A stretch of 7,406 nt of DNA from Psychrobacter sp. (lineage in GTDB: Bacteria; Pseudomonadota; Gammaproteobacteria; Pseudomonadales; Moraxellaceae): NCBI RefSeq assembly GCF_030454045.1, contig NZ_JAKDJE010000107.1:1-7406 (forward strand), read 5' to 3'. Below the pieces are notes generated by a model. The model was not told the DNA's origin. It worked only from the letters and a program-made list of their open reading frames with translations, and did no database searches. Position 1 is the first letter of the stretch, and each line of letters begins with the position of its first letter. The translations under genes were made by a program, and so were the position numbers. This document shows positions 1 to 4,905 of this stretch, piece after piece.

Positions 1-1
1 T

Positions 2-54
2 AACAATTGAATTTGTTAATTATTTTATAACATTTTTAAGTAGGATTGACTATA
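2..54 (+). repeat. Left arm of a 53-bp perfect inverted repeat bounding the window
   Basis: Positions 2-54 are the exact reverse complement of 7354-7406, compared base by base. The match stops inward at position 55, and outward it runs off the window edge, so the true repeat may be longer. The outermost part is itself a small dyad: TAACAA, a 6-nt loop TTGAAT, then TTGTTA (1-18). The arm lies outside the terminator of the adenine deaminase gene and contains no reading frame. It could be one copy of a dispersed intergenic repeat, or an overlap at which an assembled contig broke. The gene content argues against transposon ends. Confidence 0.93.
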
Positions 55-115
55 TAGAAGAGATTACTGCGTTATAACTGCGACTGCTTAATGTCATTAC
101 CTGATAAACAATAAA

Positions 116-151
116 AAAGGCTTAACGATTGCTATCAACCGTTAAGCCTTT
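116..151 (-). terminator. Rho-independent terminator of the adenine deaminase gene
   Basis: A perfect 12-bp stem (116-127 with 140-151) is extended by a one-base mismatch and three more pairs, 129-131 with 136-138, around the 4-nt loop at 132-135. On the minus strand the stem is followed by a T-rich tract (complement of the A run at 113-118). It lies about 27 bp after the stop codon of the deaminase. The plus-strand side has only a short T run, so the main direction is minus. Confidence 0.88.
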
Positions 152-177
152 ACTACTAAAAATAAGCTCGCTAAAGC

Positions 178-1176
178 TTATTGCAATGCCGCGTCCACTC
201 TCGCCAAGTAATCTTCTTTTAATTCGTCGCTGATAAATGCTGATCTAAAAGAGTTTTTAACCAACATAACCACATCGGCTTCTGTTATCGGCAGATTCTC
301 ATATAAGTTGATAAAATTTTGGTTCACATAGCCCTTGAAATAGGCAGGATCGTCTGAATTGACGCTGATATTAAGCCCATAATCTAAAAGCTCTTTGATA
401 TTGTGCTCTTTATAATTATCAAAAACTCGCAGTTCAATATTTGAGTTTGGGCAAACCGTCAGTGGCATCTGCTCATCTTTGAGTCTTTGCATCAGCTCTG
501 GGCTTTTTATCGACTGCACCCCATGGTCGATGCGGTTAATATTCAATAAATCCAGTGCTTCGTAAATATAAGAAAAGTCAGCCTCTTCACCCGCATGGGC
601 GACCAGTTTAAAACCAGCTTGTTTGGCTTTTTTGAATACGTCTTTGAACTTCGATGGCGGGTTACCCAATTCTGATGAGTCCAGACCGACACCGATGATG
701 TCCTCTTTAAATGCCATTGCTTGCTCTAATGTTTCAAACGCTGCTTCTTGTGATAAATGGCGCAAGAAACACATGATAATACAAGAAGTGATGCCATATT
801 TTGCTTTGGCATCGGCGAGTGCATCTTTGATACCTGTGATGACCGCTTCAAAAGCCACGCCGCGCTCGGTATGGGTTTGCGGATCAAAGAATATCTCTGT
901 GTGGATGACATTGTCTTCAACACATTTAAGAATGTACTCCCACGTCAAATCATAAAAGTCGTCGCGGGTAAGTAAGACATTTGCCCCTGCATAATAAATG
1001 TCTAAAAAGCTCTGCAAATTGGTGAAATTATAAGCACGGCGTACATCTTCTATATCTTTATAAGGAATGTTTACGTTGTTCTTTTTTGCCAATCTGAACA
1101 TAAGCTCAGGCTCTAGCGATCCTTCAATGTGCAAGTGAAGTTCCGCTTTCGGTAGTTTCTTTATCAAATCAATCAT
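178..1176 (-). CDS. ade: Adenine deaminase (adenosine-deaminase-like family, PA0148/Aah1 type)
   Basis: The 332-aa protein belongs to the metal-dependent adenosine/adenine deaminase family. It probably hydrolyses adenine to hypoxanthine plus ammonia in the cytoplasm (purine salvage). Visible active-site elements are H14 and H16 in ELHLHIEG, H194 and E197 in AHAGEE, H218 in DHG, and D275-D276 in NSDDPAYF. By family knowledge H14, H16, H194 and D275 bind zinc, E197 is the proton shuttle, and H218 assists. The segments FFDPQTHTERG (96-106), FLRHL (137-141) and GLDSSE (164-169) match my recollection of the adenine-specific branch; true adenosine deaminases carry a GxELAGDE-type segment at the last position. 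Length is normal and the frame is intact. The start has a weak TGGA Shine-Dalgarno about 7 nt upstream. It is a separate unit, 167 bp beyond the TPM gene on the same strand. Adenosine as substrate is the main alternative. Confidence 0.92.
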   Translation of the reverse strand: MIDLIKKLPKAELHLHIEGSLEPELMFRLAKKNNVNIPYKDIEDVRRAYNFTNLQSFLDIYYAGANVLLTRDDFYDLTWEYILKCVEDNVIHTEIFFDPQTHTERGVAFEAVITGIKDALADAKAKYGITSCIIMCFLRHLSQEAAFETLEQAMAFKEDIIGVGLDSSELGNPPSKFKDVFKKAKQAGFKLVAHAGEEADFSYIYEALDLLNINRIDHGVQSIKSPELMQRLKDEQMPLTVCPNSNIELRVFDNYKEHNIKELLDYGLNISVNSDDPAYFKGYVNQNFINLYENLPITEADVVMLVKNSFRSAFISDELKEDYLARVDAALQ

Positions 1177-1343
1177 AGTATTCCAATAATGGTGTCATCG
1201 AGACGAGCTGTAGACAATTTATATATTTGTACCGTCTTTAAACAGTACGAACATTTTGCGTGCGATATTTTAGCATCAAAACCCTAGAGACGAGAACAGT
1301 CACCTTCGACTCTATCAATAATGCGCTTCAAGATGCCGTATTA

Positions 1344-1868
1344 CTATTTTAAAAATACCACGGCATCAGACAGCTCATTGCCTTCTGGATCATGTTCCAG
1401 ATGATAATATTGCCGCAGCACTTGTCCCACTTCATCCAACAATTCAGCCAAACTCTCTTCTGTCTTTTTGTTGCTGATACCTGATACGGCCTTTTCACAC
1501 ATGGCGTGCCAAACCGTTGGACTAACATGCGTACTGATACCGCGGTCAGCCACAATCTCTAACTGATGCTCGCAGATATTGACATAGATCAAGACGCCAG
1601 TGTTTTCTTCGGTATCCCAGACGCGATACTCACTAAACAGATCAATTGCTCGCTCGCGACAATCCATATGATAAGCGTCTTGAATCGGTAAATGATTCTC
1701 TACAATCAAAAACACCTCACCGCGATGTCCACGCTCAGCGCGTGTCACCTCATCTGTCAGGCGTGCTTTGGCTTCTGCTGTGAGCCATTTGCTATGCAAT
1801 AAAGGGACAAACAAGACCTGACGCCACCATCGAGCAAAACTGGGGGTTGAAGCATGGTTCTCTGCCAT
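1344..1868 (-). CDS. Small soluble TPM-domain protein, third gene of the lemA cluster
   Basis: The 174-aa protein has a TPM fold (TPM_phosphatase family) over about residues 30-155. The core ENTGVLIYVNICEHQLEIVADRGI aligns by eye with the corresponding stretch of the upstream gene product (DDGLLIVVAVNDRDMYILTGYGLEG region), with the same strand-turn-strand pattern and conserved glycines. There is no signal peptide, lipobox or convincing membrane segment, so it should be cytoplasmic or peripheral; the Trp/Arg/Phe-rich start (FARWWRQVLFVPLL, 11-24) could be an amphipathic membrane contact. A second copy of this family, lacking the Gly-rich tail, often follows lemA and a ygcG-like gene in proteobacteria. 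The Shine-Dalgarno AGGA sits about 10 nt before the ATG. The gap to the preceding gene is 98 bp with no strong terminator, so co-transcription is likely. Biochemical function is unknown; the phosphatase name comes from a plant thylakoid relative. Confidence 0.82.
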   Translation of the reverse strand: MAENHASTPSFARWWRQVLFVPLLHSKWLTAEAKARLTDEVTRAERGHRGEVFLIVENHLPIQDAYHMDCRERAIDLFSEYRVWDTEENTGVLIYVNICEHQLEIVADRGISTHVSPTVWHAMCEKAVSGISNKKTEESLAELLDEVGQVLRQYYHLEHDPEGNELSDAVVFLK

Positions 1869-1966
1869 TATGTTATTTCCTAAAATACGTCATTGTTGAT
1901 GATTACTGGTGTTTGGATAGTTGCAAACGTTCTTATTAAGACTCTAAGCTTTTAATAAATAGACAC

Positions 1967-3148
1967 TTACCACGAGCCACCAGCACCGCCACCACCAAAA
2001 CCACCACCGCCGCCACCAAAGCCGCCGCCACCGAAACCACCACCGCCAAAGCCGCCACCACTTCCGCCGCCCATACCTGGCAAGAAAATCATACCGCCTC
2101 TACGCCCACCTTTACCGCCGCCTTTGCCACCATCGCCGCCACGGGAAATCAAGAACATCCATATAAATATCGCCATGATCAATGTCATAAAAAAGCCGCC
2201 GCCAAGCGCTAATGAACCGGCGAAAAAGCCCCCTGCAGTAACGATAGAGCCAAATACTCGGCCCAAAATATTGGTAATAAAGCTACCAAATATCATGGCC
2301 ATGATAAATAAGAAAATAGGTGACGGTAGCTCATCTGAGCCTTGCACGGCACTACGCTCAGCAGCTTGGGCATCAGCACGAGCCAATACCTCAGGATCAG
2401 CCGTTAGGCGTGTCTTAAGTGCATCCACGCCAGCCAGTATCCCAGCACCATAGTTGTCTTGCTTAAATAAAGGTGTAATGTCCTCACGGATAATACGATT
2501 GACCGCAGCATCTGGCAATACACCCTCTAACCCATAGCCTGTGAGGATATACATGTCACGGTCATTGACTGCTACGACGATGAGCAGACCATCGTCGATA
2601 TCTTTGTCACCCAATTGCCATTTTTCTGCAACCTGTAAAGCATAGTCAAATATAGGCAAACCATTGGTTGTTGGTACGATGACCACTGCTGCTTGTGCCA
2701 AACCCTGCTGATAAATATTTCTTAGCTGCGCCTCTAGACGCTGTTTTTCTTGCGGATTTAAGATGTTGGCCTGATCAACGACTGGTTCATTCAGTATGAG
2801 TTTGTCAGCATCGACGCTCTGGGCACTTGAGCGTACTGGTGGCTGATCTGGTGTTTGTGCGCTGGCGGCTGCCTCACCATTTGCCGCACTTTGGTTAATG
2901 GCATCGTTGCCAAGCACCGCGCCATTGATAGCATCATTATTTAATACTGCATCATTGATCGCCTCATTGGACTCCCCAGCTTTAGCAATGGCTACCAAGT
3001 CTTCAACACTACGATTTTGCAGATTTGAGGGGCTATCTGTCGCTACAGCCGTGCCAACATCGTCACCAGGCGCAGCATGTGACATCGATACACCACTGAC
3101 GCTAAGTACCAACAGTAACGCTGATAAGATTGCTTTTGAATTATTCAT
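1967..3148 (-). CDS. Secreted/membrane TPM-domain protein with Gly-rich tail (YgcG-like)
   Basis: The 393-aa protein has four visible parts. First, a signal peptide of about 25 residues with a probable cut at SHA|APGDD. Second, a linker (27-117) with three tandem decapeptides at 61-90. Third, a TPM domain at about 119-245, including VVDQANIL and DDGLLIVVAVNDRDMYILTG. Fourth, hydrophobic segments between about 276 and 335, then a glycine-rich tail (337-393) made of GGGF-type units and ending GGSW, a typical ending for this family. The TPM domain should be periplasmic. K342, K346, R349 and R350 just after the last membrane segment suggest the tail starts on the cytoplasmic side, but the number of membrane passes is uncertain. 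The start has a good AGGTGG Shine-Dalgarno about 10 nt upstream. It lies 123 bp downstream of lemA. The family is linked genetically to LemA, but its molecular role is unknown. Confidence 0.88.
   Translation of the reverse strand: MNNSKAILSALLLVLSVSGVSMSHAAPGDDVGTAVATDSPSNLQNRSVEDLVAIAKAGESNEAINDAVLNNDAINGAVLGNDAINQSAANGEAAASAQTPDQPPVRSSAQSVDADKLILNEPVVDQANILNPQEKQRLEAQLRNIYQQGLAQAAVVIVPTTNGLPIFDYALQVAEKWQLGDKDIDDGLLIVVAVNDRDMYILTGYGLEGVLPDAAVNRIIREDITPLFKQDNYGAGILAGVDALKTRLTADPEVLARADAQAAERSAVQGSDELPSPIFLFIMAMIFGSFITNILGRVFGSIVTAGGFFAGSLALGGGFFMTLIMAIFIWMFLISRGGDGGKGGGKGGRRGGMIFLPGMGGGSGGGFGGGGFGGGGFGGGGGGFGGGGAGGSW
1979..2074 (-). repeat. Glycine-rich low-complexity tract in the YgcG-like tail
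   Basis: Residues about 359-390 are GGGF/FGGGG repeats encoded by GGT/GGC runs, giving an imperfect 12-15 bp periodicity in the DNA. The mRNA strand carries many closely spaced GG pairs, so weak two-tier quadruplexes are conceivable. Such tracts change length easily by slippage. Here the frame stays open to the normal GGSW end. Confidence 0.8.
2879..2968 (-). repeat. Three tandem 30-bp units encoding a decapeptide repeat
   Basis: Residues 61-70, 71-80 and 81-90 of the YgcG-like protein read NEAINDAVLN, NDAINGAVLG and NDAINQSAAN. The first two agree at 7 of 10 positions; the third keeps the NDAIN start and diverges after it. At DNA level the units are 2939-2968, 2909-2938 and 2879-2908. They sit in the periplasmic linker between the signal peptide and the TPM domain. 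Confidence 0.85.
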
Positions 3149-3220
3149 CTAATCTATACCACCTCAAATGACATTTTTACAAGTTACGAGACATCAACCA
3201 ATCGTCATTACGTCATCAGT

Positions 3221-3248
3221 CAAATAAATAAAGCGGCAGAAACCGCTC
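3221..3248 (-). terminator. Terminator/attenuator-like hairpin between lemA and the ygcG-like gene
   Basis: On the minus strand a GC-rich 5-bp stem AGCGG/CCGCT (3243-3247 with 3232-3236), with a 6-nt loop and a possible extra G-U pair, is followed by TTATTTATTTG. It begins about 25 bp after the lemA stop. The stem is short and the T tract interrupted, so partial termination seems likeliest, giving more lemA than ygcG transcript. I see no convincing separate promoter for the downstream gene. Confidence 0.5.
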
Positions 3249-3271
3249 TATTCTTATATATCAATTGCGCT

Positions 3272-3898
3272 CTACTCTGCTTGGGCAGAGTCACCAAAAT
3301 CAACATTAGGCGCTGTCGAGATGGCATCTTCATTAGCGACGCTAAAGTTTGGCTTGGTATCCATACCAAATACTTTTGCGGTGATATTGGTTGGGAACTG
3401 GCGCACGGTGGTATTGTAGCCTTGCACTTCTTGGATATAACGATTACGAGCAACCGTGATGCGATTCTCAGTCCCTTCTAGCTGCGCTTGCAGATCTTGG
3501 AACAGCGCATCTGATTTTAGCTCAGGGTAACGCTCAGACACTGCCATCAGGCGTGACAGTGCGCCTGTCATCTGATCTTGCGCAGCGGCATAGCGTTCCA
3601 TCGCTTCTGGGTCATTGAGCACTTCAGGCGTCACCGTGATGCCGCCCGCACGCGAGCGCGCTTGTGCCACTTGGGTGAACACTTCTTGCTCTTGTTCAGC
3701 ATACTGCTGTACGACTTTGACCAAGTTTGGCACCAAATCGCTGCGGCGCTGATATTGGTTGACCACTTCTGACCACGAAGCAGTCACTTGCTCATCTTGC
3801 GCCTGCAGATTGTTATAACCGCAACCACTCAAACCGACAGTAGAGGTCGTCAATAGTGCTGCTAGTATCATCGGTTTCATAATAGATTTACGCGTCAT
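3272..3898 (-). CDS. lemA: LemA family lipoprotein
   Basis: The 208-aa LemA-family protein starts with a lipoprotein signal peptide ending in the lipobox LSGC, with C26 as the likely lipidated residue, so it should be anchored in the envelope. The family core is present: YNNLQAQDEQVTASWSEV, then the motif NQYQRRSDLVPNLV, long amphipathic helices rich in Glu/Gln (helical bundle or coiled coil), NRITVARNRYIQEVQGYNTT and the FPTNITAKVFGM motif near the C terminus. The frame is open upstream to an ATG at 3949, but the ATG at 3898 is preceded 9 nt upstream by a strong AGGAG and gives a normal lipoprotein signal, so I choose it. It is the first gene of the lemA / TPM / TPM block. The family is widespread, and its function in Gram-negatives is not established. 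Confidence 0.92.
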   Translation of the reverse strand: MTRKSIMKPMILAALLTTSTVGLSGCGYNNLQAQDEQVTASWSEVVNQYQRRSDLVPNLVKVVQQYAEQEQEVFTQVAQARSRAGGITVTPEVLNDPEAMERYAAAQDQMTGALSRLMAVSERYPELKSDALFQDLQAQLEGTENRITVARNRYIQEVQGYNTTVRQFPTNITAKVFGMDTKPNFSVANEDAISTAPNVDFGDSAQAE

Positions 3899-3903
3899 CG
3901 ATG

Positions 3904-3912
3904 TTTCTCCTG
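3904..3912 (-). promoter_or_regulatory. Shine-Dalgarno that fixes the lemA start
   Basis: The minus strand reads CAGGAGAAACATCG directly before the ATG at 3898. AGGAG at 8-9 nt is near ideal. It lies inside the 17-codon in-frame extension that begins at 3949; that extension is therefore leader and not protein. Confidence 0.85.
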
Positions 3913-4009
3913 ATAATAATAAATATGTGGTAACACGTTTTTTAATCATTTTTGTCTCTATTTTACCCTCATCACTTAATGGTCATAGAGACTCTGTATT
4001 TTATGTATA

Positions 4010-4039
4010 GGTATACACTTGTAGGCTAGTTATTTGTAA
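4010..4039 (-). promoter_or_regulatory. Candidate sigma70-type promoter for the lemA cluster
   Basis: On the minus strand TTACAA (4039-4034) is followed after 18 nt by TATACC (4015-4010), with a second TATACA directly after it. The leader to the lemA ATG would be about 105 nt. The match to consensus is moderate, and other AT-rich hexamers closer to the gene (for example TAAAAT near 3960-3965) are possible. Confidence 0.33.
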
Positions 4040-4048
4040 CTAAAATAA

Positions 4049-4073
4049 AAGCCTTAGTTAGGTCGCTTGGCTT
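4049..4073 (-). terminator. Weak terminator-like hairpin upstream of lemA
   Basis: AAGCC (4049-4053) pairs with GGCTT (4069-4073) around a 15-nt loop that could add two more pairs. T-rich runs flank it on both strands: TTTTATTTTAG in the minus direction and TTCTTTTAT in the plus direction. It could end transcription from the region above it before the lemA promoter. The stem is short and the loop large, so this is tentative. Confidence 0.28.
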
Positions 4074-4157
4074 CTTTTATAGACTCCAAGCTATTGTGCT
4101 AATAATGAGGCTAACGTGATGCTTTTACAATTGACCGTTACCAAAACACAACCGCAA

Positions 4158-4171
4158 CAACTGGGTGTCAT
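4158..4171 (+). repeat. Direct repeat copy 1 (CAACTGGGTGTCAT)
   Basis: A near-identical 14-mer (13 of 14 bases) occurs in the same orientation at 4529-4542. The two copies bracket the AT-rich stretch that holds the 82-codon frame. They could mark an old insertion or be chance. Confidence 0.5.
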
Positions 4172-4203
4172 TTTTTTGGTTATACCTTTATGTAATGCTA
4201 TTA

Positions 4204-4452
4204 CTATTTAGATAGACTAAAGTTTATTAAATGGATTGCCAGCTCATAAATTCGCTTCTTTATTAAGGCTAATGATGCATAAATCGATGGTCCAAAAATA
4301 AAACTTATCCGTCCATACACAAAGAAATTTCTAGTAATTAGGGCAAAAATATGGCAAATTGCAGTTACGTAGCCGTACGGTTTGAATACATTTGGTAGTG
4401 GACTTATAGTTTGATACGTATTAGTGAGTTGATCGATGTGTAAAAAAGACAT
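4204..4452 (-). CDS. Doubtful 82-codon hypothetical ORF
   Basis: I do not recognise this 82-aa frame. It is rich in Ile, Phe, Tyr and Leu, with two possible hydrophobic stretches (about residues 28-40 and 47-64) separated by basic residues, so a tiny membrane protein is conceivable. Against it: no Shine-Dalgarno at proper distance (the nearest GGAG is about 17 nt from the ATG), and a composition that looks like translated AT-rich intergenic DNA. In favour: it fills a long gap and has a weak terminator-like hairpin beyond its stop. It might be a gene remnant. I lean towards non-coding. Confidence 0.2.
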   Translation of the reverse strand: MSFLHIDQLTNTYQTISPLPNVFKPYGYVTAICHIFALITRNFFVYGRISFIFGPSIYASLALIKKRIYELAIHLINFSLSK

Positions 4453-4528
4453 TATTCAACTTATGAATACTCCACTAATACCATCAATTCGCCCTACCAG
4501 CAGTGTAGCCAATCGGGACGGCTCATAG

Positions 4529-4542
4529 CAATTGGGTGTCAT
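4529..4542 (+). repeat. Direct repeat copy 2 (CAATTGGGTGTCAT)
   Basis: This differs at one base from the copy at 4158-4171, in the same orientation, 371 bp further on. Confidence 0.5.
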
Positions 4543-4682
4543 CATTGTGATGCGCATTTAATTATATAACCGCCTGTTTTATCCGTGGGTTCACTTATAA
4601 CGCATCTTGCTTACGACTTGGTGATAAGGGACTGCAATAATTGAGGCTGTAGAACAATCACAAACTCAGCTGATATTAATGC

Positions 4683-4725
4683 TATCAATGATAAACGCTA
4701 TCTTAGTAGTTTTTATCAATGATAA
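4683..4725 (+). promoter_or_regulatory. Pair of TATCAATGATAA operator-like sites
   Basis: TATCAATGATAA occurs at 4683-4694 and again at 4714-4725. Each contains the dyad TATC-AAT-GATA, and the second is the longer TTATC-AAT-GATAA. The two are 31 bp apart, close to three helical turns, so dimers bound to them would face the same side of the DNA. Further TATC/GATA half-sites are at 4672-4675, 4699-4702 and 4734-4737. They lie about 180-220 bp upstream of the agcS ATG. The cognate regulator is unknown. Confidence 0.5.
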
Positions 4726-4813
4726 GCCAAGCGGATAAATACAGACAACTACAGTCCATTCTTGGTGGCTAAGCACGTATGAGACTTGATGAGTAAGTTA
4801 AAGTCGATGCAGA

Positions 4814-4859
4814 TAATTTAACTGCTTAACTTAAATAAGTAAGTTAACCAGTTAATTTA
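4814..4859 (+). promoter_or_regulatory. 46-bp near-perfect palindrome upstream of agcS
   Basis: Arms of 20 nt (4814-4833 and 4840-4859) are complementary at 18 of 20 positions around the 6-nt spacer AATAAG. Each arm carries TTAACTG and TTAACTTA units, and another TAAGTTAA lies at 4794-4801. Repetition of the same half-sites suggests a multi-site operator, though a hairpin in the agcS leader is also possible. No long T tract follows, so a terminator is unlikely. It ends 46 bp before the agcS ATG. Confidence 0.6.
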
Positions 4860-4860
4860 C

Positions 4861-4897
4861 TCCTAGCATACAGAGCCACCTTGAGACAGTACTAGGA
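4861..4897 (+). promoter_or_regulatory. Possible hairpin covering the agcS ribosome binding site
   Basis: TCCTAG (4861-4866) is complementary to CTAGGA (4892-4897), and TAC (4869-4871) to GTA (4889-4891), with a 2-nt bulge and a 17-nt loop. The right arm contains AGGA (4894-4897), which is the agcS Shine-Dalgarno at 8 nt from the ATG. Folding would therefore hide it. Whether it folds in the cell cannot be seen. Confidence 0.4.
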
Positions 4898-4905
4898 ATA
4901 TACAT

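Larger units (their letters stand above)
3950..4905. other. Long intergenic region between lemA and agcS
   Basis: About 1 kb separates the divergent lemA and agcS genes. The lemA-proximal part holds the candidate lemA promoter. The middle (4158-4542) holds the doubtful 82-codon frame between two 14-bp direct repeats. The agcS-proximal part (about 4670-4900) is dense in symmetric motifs and looks regulatory. I saw no tRNA, riboswitch class or small RNA that I can name, and no confident promoter for agcS. Confidence 0.7.

Noticed and set aside
1229..1248. Hairpin GTACTGTT-TAAA-GACGGTAC between the small TPM gene and ade as a terminator
   Set aside because: The stem needs two G-U pairs and is followed by an A/T mix without a T tract. 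It is only weak evidence that the lemA cluster ends before ade.
1979..2074. CRISPR or satellite-like array
   Set aside because: The short CCACCGCC periodicity is simply the complement of Gly codons in the tail of a coding gene; there are no spacers.
2124..2453. 109-codon plus-strand open frame antisense to the YgcG-like gene
   Set aside because: Pro-rich translation of the complement of a Gly-rich gene; no domain, no ribosome site.
3149..3180. TTGTAA-18-TATAGA as a promoter giving a leaderless ygcG-like mRNA
   Set aside because: It would overlap a good AGGTGG Shine-Dalgarno and start at the ATG itself; the ribosome site indicates a normal leader.
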